From assembly GCA_035938215.1 (NCBI GenBank), contig DASZHC010000228.1, positions 1 through 13,890 of the forward strand: a stretch of DNA of 13,890 nucleotides. The letters are read 5' to 3'. The stretch is from DASZHC01 sp035938215 (GTDB taxonomy: Bacteria; Verrucomicrobiota; Verrucomicrobiia; Chthoniobacterales; JAFAMB01). Under the pieces are notes generated by a model, which was not told the origin of the DNA, made no database searches, and worked only from the letters and a program-made list of their open reading frames with translations. The translations under genes were made by a program, and so were the position numbers. Positions 6,919 through 13,890 of this stretch are shown here, one piece after another (within the stretch, counting starts at the first letter, position 1; each line of letters opens with the position of its first letter).

Positions 6919-6939
6919 ATTTTGAAACCACTTGAAAAT
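6919..6939. promoter_or_regulatory. Imperfect palindrome between fadL and fadD, possible operator
   Basis: A 21-bp imperfect inverted repeat of the form ATTTT-n-AA-n5-TT-n-AAAAT. The outer five bases pair perfectly, as does the inner AA/TT. It sits 10 bp upstream of the candidate fadL -35 box and about 100 bp ahead of the fadD-type start, in the shared divergent control region. The size and symmetry suit a dimeric regulator, but the arms are AT-rich and such a repeat could arise by chance. Confidence 0.3.
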
Positions 6940-7041
6940 CGAGATCTAAGAAGAAGAGTATTAGGGGCACAAACAAATCCGTTACATTAGCTTTATATTT
7001 GGATAGTCTAACTCCGCAGCGGGGCGTAGAAACTTTTTGGT

Positions 7042-8910
7042 ATGCAGACGCCGCGACGCCTATTTGATCTGCTGGAATTCCAGCTTGAGCATTGCCCCCA
7101 AGCCGGGGCACTTTCCCAAAAAATCGATCAAAAATGGCTGACTTACTCCACCGCGGAGCTTGTCAAAAGCGTTAACGAGCTTGCGTGGGGATTGCATTTC
7201 TGGGGTATCTGCAAAGGCGATCGCGTTGCAAACGTGACGGAGAATAACCGGGTAGAATGGAATTTAATCGATGGCGCTCTCACGAGTCTCGGAGCTATCC
7301 ACTTGCCGATCTATCCCAATATTTCGGTTCAGGACTATGAATTCATCCTGAATGATTCCGGGGCGAGGCTGGCGTTTGTTTCAAGCGAGAGGCTGTTCCG
7401 AATCATCTCGTCATTGCGTCCAAGGCTAAAAAAACTGGAGGCAATCTATACGTACGACCCGGTAAAGGGCGGAACCCATTGGCTCGAACTGAAAACCGCA
7501 GGCGAAGCGAGTCTCCGCGATCCCGTGAGCAAAGCCACTCTCGATCATATCAAGAAGCAAGTCCGTCCGGACGACTGCGCCACTTTGATTTACACATCGG
7601 GAACGACGGGAAATCCCAAAGGAGTCATGCTTTCGCATTCGAACCTTATCTCAAACTGCATGGCATGCGCTCCCCTCATCGAGAGCGGCCCGCACGAGCG
7701 CGCTCTATCTTTCCTTCCTCTCTGTCACATCTACGAGCGGACCGTGATCAACATATACGTCTATCTCGGCACGTCGGTCTCCTACGCTCAATCCCTTGAA
7801 ACCATCGGAGAGGATCTTCGAGAGGTGCAACCCAACGTCTTTTCGACGGTTCCGCGGCTGCTCGAGAAAATTTATGAACGCATTGTTGAACGGGGATCGA
7901 AGCTGCGCGGATTCAAGAGAGCTTTTTTTTACTGGGCTCTCAAACTGGCTTCAGGATTTGAACCTGATCGACCGCTTGATCTGCCTCGCGCTCTGAAGTT
8001 AGCGATCGCTGACTTCTTTGTTTTTTCGCTATGGCGGGCTGCTCTCGGGGGCCGAATTAGAGGCATTGTTTCCGGTTCCGCTTCTTTGCAACCTCGTTTG
8101 GCTCGCATATTCTGGGCTGCGGGCATGCCTGTATGTGAGGGCTACGGTCCGACTGAGGCGTCTCCTGTTATTGCTGTAAACCACCTGGCGAAGGGATGCC
8201 ACAAAATCGGCACGGTCGGACCGGTTATTCCCGGCGGCATCGTGAAAATCGCCGAAGACGGCGAAATTCTTTATCGCGGCCCGAATGTGATGATGGGCTA
8301 CTACCACCAGCCGGAGCTGACGGCCGAGACTGTTGATTCGGAAGGATGGCTTCACACCGGGGACGTCGGCGAGTTCGACGGGATTTTCCTGAAAATCACT
8401 GACCGCAAAAAGGAGATCTTCAAGACTTCTGGAGGCAAATACATCGCCCCTCAGCAGATCGAAAACTTGATGAAAGAATCCCCTTACATTTCCCAAATAA
8501 TGGTGGTCGGCGAGAATCGTAGATTTCCAGCGGCGCTGGTTGTTCCAGCGTTCAAGAAATTAATTGAGCATTTTGAAAGGATGGACGTGCATCCAGGCTC
8601 GAACGCCGAGATCGCCGCATCCGATGAAGCGAACGCCCTTATTGAGTCTGAAATCCAGCGTCTCAACAGGCGGTTGGGACATTTCGCCCAAATCAAGAAA
8701 TTCGTTTTGCTCCCCAAGGATTGGTCGATCTCCGGCGGTGATTTGACGCCAACGTTGAAATTGAAACGAAAGCAACTGCTAAGGAAGTACGAAAACGAGA
8801 TCGAATCCCTCTATTCGGCGGAAAAGTGCAGCGGACCGGAAATCGGGGTCCAAAGAATGACGCATTTGCCCGGCCCGACCTCTAATATGCCGGAGAAGAA
8901 TCGAGTTTGA
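7042..8910 (+). CDS. fadD: Long-chain acyl-CoA synthetase (AMP-forming fatty acid-CoA ligase)
   Basis: Activates free fatty acid to acyl-CoA with ATP and CoA by way of an acyl-adenylate, the entry step of beta-oxidation. The 622-residue product shows the adenylate-forming motifs in order: P-loop YTSGTTGNPKGVMLSHSN from residue 184, LPLCHIYER, GYGPTEASP at 367-375, GWLHTGD at 435-441 with the ATP-ribose Asp441, and DRKKE at 454-458. The C-terminal lid carries GGDLTPTLKLKRK with the probable catalytic Lys573. It resembles the long-chain synthetases (FadD15/FAA group) more than E. coli FadD in its 'DRKKEIFKTSGGKYIAPQQIE' and 'TPTLKLKRK' ends. The ATG at 7042 gives a normal N-terminus, though no clear ribosome-binding site precedes it. 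It diverges from fadL, and the thiolase gene follows 125 bp downstream. Chain-length preference cannot be read from sequence. Confidence 0.95.
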   Translation: MQTPRRLFDLLEFQLEHCPQAGALSQKIDQKWLTYSTAELVKSVNELAWGLHFWGICKGDRVANVTENNRVEWNLIDGALTSLGAIHLPIYPNISVQDYEFILNDSGARLAFVSSERLFRIISSLRPRLKKLEAIYTYDPVKGGTHWLELKTAGEASLRDPVSKATLDHIKKQVRPDDCATLIYTSGTTGNPKGVMLSHSNLISNCMACAPLIESGPHERALSFLPLCHIYERTVINIYVYLGTSVSYAQSLETIGEDLREVQPNVFSTVPRLLEKIYERIVERGSKLRGFKRAFFYWALKLASGFEPDRPLDLPRALKLAIADFFVFSLWRAALGGRIRGIVSGSASLQPRLARIFWAAGMPVCEGYGPTEASPVIAVNHLAKGCHKIGTVGPVIPGGIVKIAEDGEILYRGPNVMMGYYHQPELTAETVDSEGWLHTGDVGEFDGIFLKITDRKKEIFKTSGGKYIAPQQIENLMKESPYISQIMVVGENRRFPAALVVPAFKKLIEHFERMDVHPGSNAEIAASDEANALIESEIQRLNRRLGHFAQIKKFVLLPKDWSISGGDLTPTLKLKRKQLLRKYENEIESLYSAEKCSGPEIGVQRMTHLPGPTSNMPEKNRV

Positions 8911-8950
8911 ATTGCGCCTTGATTTGAATCCGAGCTCAAAAGGCTGCATC

Positions 8951-8963
8951 GTCATTCAATGAC
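8951..8963. promoter_or_regulatory. Perfect 6-1-6 palindrome upstream of thiolase gene
   Basis: GTCATT-C-AATGAC is a perfect inverted repeat around one central base, 72 bp ahead of the thiolase start codon and 40 bp after the ligase stop. A compact symmetric site in a gene gap of 125 bp is a reasonable candidate operator for a dimeric regulator. It contains TCATTCA, which also occurs as a half-site of the Bacillus TetR-type FadR operator, but the overall symmetry differs, so this link is weak. Confidence 0.35.
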
Positions 8964-8984
8964 AAAAGCGTCCTCAGAAAAATC

Positions 8985-9013
8985 GGTTCCTCTTTCGAAA
9001 ATTCCCCGGAACC
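8985..9013. repeat. Inverted repeat in thiolase leader
   Basis: GGTTCC (8985-8990) pairs with GGAACC (9008-9013) around a 17-base interval, 22 bp ahead of the thiolase ATG. It could form an mRNA hairpin or be a spaced operator. There is no T-tract, so it is not a clear terminator for the ligase gene upstream. Confidence 0.3.
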
Positions 9014-9017
9014 AAAA

Positions 9018-9030
9018 GTTTGTTTCAAAC
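9018..9030. repeat. Small hairpin just before the thiolase start codon
   Basis: GTTTG (9018-9022) pairs with CAAAC (9026-9030) around TTT, five bases before the ATG at 9036. It occupies the place where a ribosome-binding site would be; none is visible there. Confidence 0.25.
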
Positions 9031-9035
9031 GTTTT

Positions 9036-10325
9036 ATGACCGAACCAATTTACATCGTGGACGGGCTGCGGACGCCGTTCGCAAAAGCGGGTACCGACTT
9101 AGCCGATGTTGAGGCTGTCGAACTTGGAAAGACTGCCGTTAGCCAGTTAATGGCGCGCTCAGGAATCGATCCATCAGGAATTGAAGAAGTGATTTTTGGC
9201 TGCGTCGCCCAGCCGCCGGACGCCGCAAACGTTGCCCGAGTGATTGCTCTTCGGTCCGGAATCCCTGAATCAGTACCGGCGATCACGGTTCACCGCAACT
9301 GCGCCTCGGGATTTGAGGCTGTTACTCAGGCCGCGGAAAAAATGCTCATCGGAAGAGGCGACATTTTTATCGTGGGCGGAGCCGAAAGCATGTCGCAGGT
9401 TCCGTTGCTCTTTTCGTATGACGCCGCAAAGAAGTTTAGCGCGTTTGCTCGCGCAAAAAATCTTTCGCAGAAATTGGGCGTCCTTACCAGTTTTCGGACC
9501 ACGGATTTTCAACCCCGTATCGGCCTGCAACTGGGATTGTCCGATCCGGTTAGCGGTTTCAACATGGGGCAGACCGCTGAGAATTTGAGTCGCGATTTCC
9601 ATATTAGTCGCGAAGAACAGGACAGTTTTGCGATGGAATCGCATCACACAGCCGTGGCCGGGCGGGACAAGGTCAAGCAAGAAATCATCCCGGTTTATCT
9701 TCCAAAGGCAAAAAAAACACCGGCATTCATGGACCAGGATAACGGTCCGCGAGACAATCAAACAATGGAGGCTCTCGCCAAATTGAAGCCGGTATTTGAA
9801 CCGGGGACCGGAACCGTGACTGCGGGCAATTCCTCGCAAATCACGGATGGGGCCGCAGCTCTGCTTATGATGACGGAGCGAGCACTTCGGAGAACAGGGC
9901 TCACCCCTCTCGGCAGGCTGGAAGGTTACGCTTATGCGGGACTGGATCCTTCAAGGATGGGGTTGGGTCCCGTGCATGCAATTCATCGAGCGGAACAGAA
10001 GACCGGCTTGAGCCTGGCGAACGCTGAAATTATCGAAATTAACGAAGCCTTTGCCGCTCAGGTGATAGCATGCCAGTGCGCTGCGAAGTCTGAATCCTAC
10101 TGTCGCGAACACCTCAAGCGTGAAACGGCGCTTGGCGAAATACCCGACGAGATATTGAACGTCAATGGCGGAGCGATCGCTCTTGGGCACCCTGTTGGAG
10201 TCTCCGGGACGCGTCTTGTATTGACCGCGCTCAAGGAACTTCACCGCCGGAATCTGAGTCGCGCGTTGGTTGCCCTGTGTGTCGGTGGTGGACAGGGAGG
10301 TGCTCTCTGGCTGAGCCGCAACTGA
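9036..10325 (+). CDS. fadI: Acetyl-CoA C-acyltransferase (3-ketoacyl-CoA thiolase, FadI type)
   Basis: Cleaves 3-ketoacyl-CoA with CoA to acetyl-CoA and a shortened acyl-CoA, the last step of each beta-oxidation cycle. The 429-residue product shows the thiolase catalytic set: nucleophile Cys89 in HRNCASGFEAV, the NEAFAAQV motif from residue 336, His385 in GGAIALGHPVGVSGTR and proton-shuttle Cys415 in LCVGGGQGGA. The length and the partner gene directly downstream match FadI, the beta subunit of the trifunctional enzyme, rather than the shorter FadA or biosynthetic PhaA type. The stop codon is only 5 bases before the fadJ-type start, so the two are almost certainly co-transcribed and probably form an alpha-beta complex. 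The leader holds three inverted repeats. No obvious ribosome-binding site is seen at the ATG. Confidence 0.94.
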   Translation: MTEPIYIVDGLRTPFAKAGTDLADVEAVELGKTAVSQLMARSGIDPSGIEEVIFGCVAQPPDAANVARVIALRSGIPESVPAITVHRNCASGFEAVTQAAEKMLIGRGDIFIVGGAESMSQVPLLFSYDAAKKFSAFARAKNLSQKLGVLTSFRTTDFQPRIGLQLGLSDPVSGFNMGQTAENLSRDFHISREEQDSFAMESHHTAVAGRDKVKQEIIPVYLPKAKKTPAFMDQDNGPRDNQTMEALAKLKPVFEPGTGTVTAGNSSQITDGAAALLMMTERALRRTGLTPLGRLEGYAYAGLDPSRMGLGPVHAIHRAEQKTGLSLANAEIIEINEAFAAQVIACQCAAKSESYCREHLKRETALGEIPDEILNVNGGAIALGHPVGVSGTRLVLTALKELHRRNLSRALVALCVGGGQGGALWLSRN

Positions 10326-10330
10326 GAAAA

Positions 10331-12463
10331 ATGCCCGCTGCAACCAAATATCTTAGACGCGAAATCCTCGACGACGCGATCGCTCTTCTGACTTTCGACA
10401 GACCGGAATCGACGGCCAACATTTTCGACCAGCCGACATTCGACGAACTGAACCAACAGCTCAACTTACTGGAGACTGAAAAGACTCTCCGCGGGCTGAT
10501 TCTCCGGAGCGCGAAGCCAAAGATTTTTATTGCAGGCGCGGATCTCAAAGGCTTCACGGCAGATCTGAACGCAGAGCGCATAGCATTTTTGATCGAACAG
10601 GGACAGAAAACGTTGGAACGGATTTCGCGGCTTCCCTTCGTGACGGTTGCAGCGATCCACGGAGTCGCTCTGGGAGGGGGATTCGAGATAGCGTTGGCTT
10701 GCGATTACAGGGTCGCCTCTTCAGATCCCGCAACGAAGGTTGGATTGCCGGAAACTACGCTTGGCATCTTGCCTGCATGGGGAGGCTCAACTCGACTACC
10801 GAGGTTGATCGGTCTGCAGAAGTCGCTCGATGCAATTCTGACAGGGCGACAATTCCCGGCAAAGCTCGCCGTTAAACTCGGGATGGTGGACGCGGTGGCC
10901 TATCCCGAAAGGATCATCGACTTGGCGGCCGGGCTCATACGGAAGAACGCCGGCAAGAAGCGCACCCTTCGACCGTTCGCGGTCAATCGTCCGCCAATTT
11001 CGCGGTTGATCAAATCCGAAGCGGAAAAAACCGTCCTGGCCAAAACGCGAGGAAACTACCCCGCACAGATCAAGGCGCTGGAAGTTGTTTTCGCCAGTCT
11101 GACTCTCTCTCATCAGGAATCGCTCGCGAATGAGAAGAATAAATTCGTTGAATTGGCCCTAGGTAAAGAGGCTCAAAATCTCATTCGAATCTTTTTCCTG
11201 CAGGAACGCGCCAAAAAACTGGCGGTCGATCTCGGCGAACCGGGCTCGCTGCCAATTAAGAGCGTCAAAAAGAGCATGGTCGTCGGCGCAGGAGTGATGG
11301 GGGCTGGAATTGCACAATGGCTGAGCGCACGCGGAATTCGGGTTCTTCTTAAAGACATCGGGCCGGCTCCGTTAGCCAAAGGGATGCAATCGATCGACAA
11401 GCTGAATCGCGATGCCGTTCGACGCCATATTTTTTCGGAAAATGAAGCGCGGAATGCCTATGACCGGATCGTTCCGGTCTACGAGGAGGTTCCCCTTAGC
11501 GATATCGATCTGGTGATCGAAGCCGCTGTCGAAGAGCTCGGACTCAAGCAAAAGATTTTTGCAGCTCTCGAGACGAAGGTTTCTCCCGAGGTCGTTATTG
11601 CGTCGAATACCTCCGCTCTTTCCATCGACGCGATGGCGGCGTCTCTGCAGCATCCCGAACGGCTGGTCGGAATTCATTTCTTCAATCCGGTTCACCGGAT
11701 GCAGTTGGTGGAAATAGTGCGTGGTCCGAGGACAAGCGCACGAACGGCTGAGACCGCTATACGCTTTACCAAAGGTATCGGAAAACTTCCCGTGCTGGTG
11801 AGGGATGGCCCGGGCTTTCTGGTTAATCGCATCCTGTTGCCGTACATGGTTGAGGCTGTGCGACTTTTCGGGGAAGGACATCGGCTGGCAGACATCGATC
11901 GCGTCATGCTTGATTTTGGAATGCCAATGGGCCCGTTGCGCCTGACCGACGAAGTGGGGTTCGACGTGGCCATCCATGTTGCGCGCGAACTTGAGAGGCG
12001 CTTGCCGTATTTGGGGCCATTGGATGACACGCTGGAAAAAATGGTGGCAAAGGGGTGGCTCGGTCGCAAATCCGGAAAGGGATTCTACCAGTATGGGCCG
12101 AACGGCAAAGAATCATCGAATCCTGAGCTGAGAGGGTTCCAGGCCAGGGAACCAACCGTGCAAAACGAAGGAGATCTGCGCGATCGGCTCGTTTTGATCA
12201 TGGTTAACGAGGCTGCTCGCACACTCGAGGAGAAAGTGGTCGAAGTGGCCGAAGATGTCGATTTTGGCATGGTGATGGGCACGGGCTGGTCCCCGTTTCG
12301 CGGCGGCCCGTTGCGTTTTGCCGACACCCTCGGTGTTGGCACTGTAGCAAGCCGCCTAAACAATCTCCGGGAACGAATAGGAGGGCGCTTCGCGCCCTGT
12401 GACCTTCTGGCGATGATGTCCGAGAAAGGAGATACTTTTTACCCTCGCGATAAGGCGACCTAG
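10331..12463 (+). CDS. fadJ: Enoyl-CoA hydratase / 3-hydroxyacyl-CoA dehydrogenase (FadJ type)
   Basis: Bifunctional alpha subunit of the fatty-acid oxidation complex: it hydrates trans-2-enoyl-CoA, then oxidises (3S)-hydroxyacyl-CoA with NAD. From ATG 10331, 5 bases after the thiolase stop, it has 710 residues, about FadJ length. The crotonase domain (about 10-190) has the oxyanion segment IAGADLKGF and both catalytic glutamates, Glu119 (GVALGGGFE) and Glu141 (GLPETTLGI). The dehydrogenase domain starts near 313 with the NAD-binding GAGVMGAGIAQ (319-329), carries the catalytic His449-Glu461 pair (GIHFFNPVHRMQLVEI), and ends with the two C-terminal HAD domains (GPGFLVNRILLPY, KGWLGRKSGKGFYQY, GWSPFRGGPLRFAD). 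The frame continues upstream to 10277 inside the thiolase gene, but those residues are not FadJ-like. All active-site residues are intact. Confidence 0.95.
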   Translation: MPAATKYLRREILDDAIALLTFDRPESTANIFDQPTFDELNQQLNLLETEKTLRGLILRSAKPKIFIAGADLKGFTADLNAERIAFLIEQGQKTLERISRLPFVTVAAIHGVALGGGFEIALACDYRVASSDPATKVGLPETTLGILPAWGGSTRLPRLIGLQKSLDAILTGRQFPAKLAVKLGMVDAVAYPERIIDLAAGLIRKNAGKKRTLRPFAVNRPPISRLIKSEAEKTVLAKTRGNYPAQIKALEVVFASLTLSHQESLANEKNKFVELALGKEAQNLIRIFFLQERAKKLAVDLGEPGSLPIKSVKKSMVVGAGVMGAGIAQWLSARGIRVLLKDIGPAPLAKGMQSIDKLNRDAVRRHIFSENEARNAYDRIVPVYEEVPLSDIDLVIEAAVEELGLKQKIFAALETKVSPEVVIASNTSALSIDAMAASLQHPERLVGIHFFNPVHRMQLVEIVRGPRTSARTAETAIRFTKGIGKLPVLVRDGPGFLVNRILLPYMVEAVRLFGEGHRLADIDRVMLDFGMPMGPLRLTDEVGFDVAIHVARELERRLPYLGPLDDTLEKMVAKGWLGRKSGKGFYQYGPNGKESSNPELRGFQAREPTVQNEGDLRDRLVLIMVNEAARTLEEKVVEVAEDVDFGMVMGTGWSPFRGGPLRFADTLGVGTVASRLNNLRERIGGRFAPCDLLAMMSEKGDTFYPRDKAT

Positions 12464-12502
12464 CGCATCGAGTCATAAGTTTAAAGAAAATAAGCGCAAA
12501 GA

Positions 12503-13890
12503 ATGAGCGAGCAGGCTGCCATCAACAAAACAACGGAGAAGCCTTCGGTGGCGGGCGATCAGGGGGCTCGTACTGCCCCCGTGAATCCGGCTTATCCGCT
12601 CATCGTAAAGGGGGCCGGCACCTTCGATCCCCTCGCGCTGCAAAAGTTTTTGGATGGCGAGCATGCAGACATTCGAAATCTGATCAAACAGGTCGTCAGC
12701 CAATTTCCGTACTACAATGGGACGGACGTCGCGGAATATCGCAAGCTGGTTTTGCAGTGGACACGACAAGTCGCCGACACGGGAATGGGACGCATTTTCA
12801 TGAGCCGCGCTGTTGGCGGCGAAGATGATCTTCCCAAGTTTATGGCGGCTTTCGAGACGCTGGCGTTTCACGATCTCAGCCTCGTAATTAAAGTGGGCGT
12901 GCAATTCGGATTGTTTGCCGGAAGCATTCAACGGCTCGGCACAAACTATCATCACCAGAAATATCTGCCCGATGCTGCTTCAGGGCGGCTTCTAGGTTGC
13001 TTTGCCATGACGGAGATCGGGCATGGTTCGAATGTGCAACGTCTTGAAACGACTGCAAGTTACGAGCGTGAAAGAGATTGTTTCGTACTCCATAGTCCGA
13101 CTTTTTCCGCCGGCAAGAACTATATCGGCAACGCAGGACAGGATGGGAGCATTGCCATCGTTTTTGCACAGCTGGACGTCAACGGGCAAAAACACGGCGT
13201 CCACACATTCGTCGTTCCGATCCGCGACCAGGAAGGCCGGCCACTGCCGGGCGTCGCCATTCAAGACAATGGTCTGAAAATGGGTCTGAACGGCGTAGAT
13301 AACGCCGGCATCTGGTTCGAACACGTAAGAATCCCGCGGGTCGAAATGCTCAATCGATTTGCCGACGTCACGGAAGACGGCCAATACCGGACCGAAATTC
13401 AAAACCCGGCTGCCCGCTTCTTTACGATGATCGGTACTCTTCTCAGCGGGCGAATCAGCATTGCGACCAGCGCAAATAGTAGTGCGAAGAGTGCCTTGAC
13501 AATTTCGATCCGTTACGGAGCTCGTCGCCGCCAATTCGGCCCGGCACGGTCCAGTCAGGAAACTTTGCTGTTGGATTATCCGGCTCATCAGCGGCGGCTC
13601 TTCCCGTTGTTAGCAAATGTTTTTGCACTGGATTTCGCTTTGAAACATCTGGTCGAGCAAAGCGAAAAGATCCGTGCTGAAGATTCGCGGCCGCTCGAAA
13701 CCTTGGCTGCGGGTCTCAAGGCATTTACCACCTGGAATGCGACGCAGGTCATTCAAACGTGCCGCGAAACCTGCGGCGGTGAAGGGTATCTGGCAGTCAA
13801 CCGGCTTGCTGCGCTTAAGGCTGATACCGATGTTTATACGACCTTCGAAGGCGACAACACCGTTCTGATGCAACTGGTCGCCAAGAATTT
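12503..13890 (+). CDS. Acyl-CoA oxidase / acyl-CoA dehydrogenase family protein, 3' end outside the window
   Basis: Likely flavoenzyme for the first beta-oxidation step, acyl-CoA to trans-2-enoyl-CoA. I translated the open frame from ATG 12503 to the window edge: 462 residues with no stop, so the C-terminus is missing. After a polar, probably disordered start (about 30 residues) come QWTRQVADTGMGRIFMSRAVGGEDD, the flavin-contact strand CFAMTEIGHGSNV (Met169-Thr-Glu) followed by LETTA, KMGLNGVDNAGIWF, RYGARRRQFGP, LLDYPAHQRRL and TTFEGDNTVL. The last holds Glu449 at the position of the catalytic base of acyl-CoA oxidases and dehydrogenases. TEIGHGSNV, LDYPAHQ and FEGDNTVL are marks of the acyl-CoA oxidase (ACOX) branch rather than standard FadE or short-chain dehydrogenases. 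It starts 39 bp after fadJ and probably shares its operon. Whether it passes electrons to O2 or to another acceptor cannot be decided from sequence. Confidence 0.9.
   Translation, partial: MSEQAAINKTTEKPSVAGDQGARTAPVNPAYPLIVKGAGTFDPLALQKFLDGEHADIRNLIKQVVSQFPYYNGTDVAEYRKLVLQWTRQVADTGMGRIFMSRAVGGEDDLPKFMAAFETLAFHDLSLVIKVGVQFGLFAGSIQRLGTNYHHQKYLPDAASGRLLGCFAMTEIGHGSNVQRLETTASYERERDCFVLHSPTFSAGKNYIGNAGQDGSIAIVFAQLDVNGQKHGVHTFVVPIRDQEGRPLPGVAIQDNGLKMGLNGVDNAGIWFEHVRIPRVEMLNRFADVTEDGQYRTEIQNPAARFFTMIGTLLSGRISIATSANSSAKSALTISIRYGARRRQFGPARSSQETLLLDYPAHQRRLFPLLANVFALDFALKHLVEQSEKIRAEDSRPLETLAAGLKAFTTWNATQVIQTCRETCGGEGYLAVNRLAALKADTDVYTTFEGDNTVLMQLVAKN

Noticed and set aside
6982..7009. Promoter for the fadD-type gene: TTACAT (6982-6987) and TAGTCT (7004-7009), 16 bp apart
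   Set aside because: The -10 matches only 3 of 6 consensus positions, so it was not listed as a feature.
11372..11977. A 201-codon minus-strand frame inside fadJ, and similar long antisense frames at 9270-9839 and 12992-13588
   Set aside because: All lie fully within strongly supported plus-strand enzymes and have low-complexity or His/Arg-rich products without domains.

Overview
The window reads as a piece of a Gram-negative bacterial chromosome of moderate GC content. It carries an outer-membrane FadL-type porin, a periplasmic phosphate-binding protein and a full set of aerobic fatty-acid degradation enzymes. Nothing here fixes the taxon. The mix of an acyl-CoA-oxidase-like FadE substitute, a DUF374 acyltransferase and a REP-like 'GGTAGGG' palindrome pair between convergent genes would suit a soil Verrucomicrobiota lineage (Spartobacteria/Chthoniobacterales type), but that is an inference from general impression and not a demonstrated placement. 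There are no rRNA or tRNA genes, transposases, CRISPR arrays or phage genes.

Left part (90-1359, minus strand): a small exported DUF4864-like protein, followed 37 bp downstream by a DUF374 lysophospholipid acyltransferase. The pair is probably co-transcribed and reads away from the pst genes.

Phosphate uptake (about 1400-4387, plus strand): pstS, pstC and pstA lie in tandem with a possible Pho box ahead of pstS. The operon stops after pstA. No pstB ATPase or phoU follows, so the ATPase must be encoded elsewhere if the transporter works.

Convergent gap (4388-4622): about 235 bp rich in inverted repeats, including two REP-like elements facing each other.

Lipid region (4623 to window end): a VOC/extradiol-dioxygenase-like protein and fadL are on the minus strand. 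Divergent from fadL, on the plus strand, are fadD-type acyl-CoA ligase, a FadI-type thiolase, a FadJ-type hydratase/3-hydroxyacyl-CoA dehydrogenase and an acyl-CoA oxidase-family enzyme cut by the window edge. Together these cover the whole route: FadL brings long-chain fatty acid across the outer membrane, FadD activates it to acyl-CoA, the ACOX-like enzyme makes the trans-2-enoyl-CoA, FadJ hydrates and oxidises it, and the thiolase releases acetyl-CoA. The fadL/fadD divergent gap and the thiolase leader both hold inverted repeats that could be operator sites for a shared regulator.

I see no clearly new biological system. The points most worth checking are the oxidase-type first step in a bacterial fad cluster, the pst operon lacking pstB, the REP-like pair, and the set of palindromes ahead of fadL/fadD and the thiolase.
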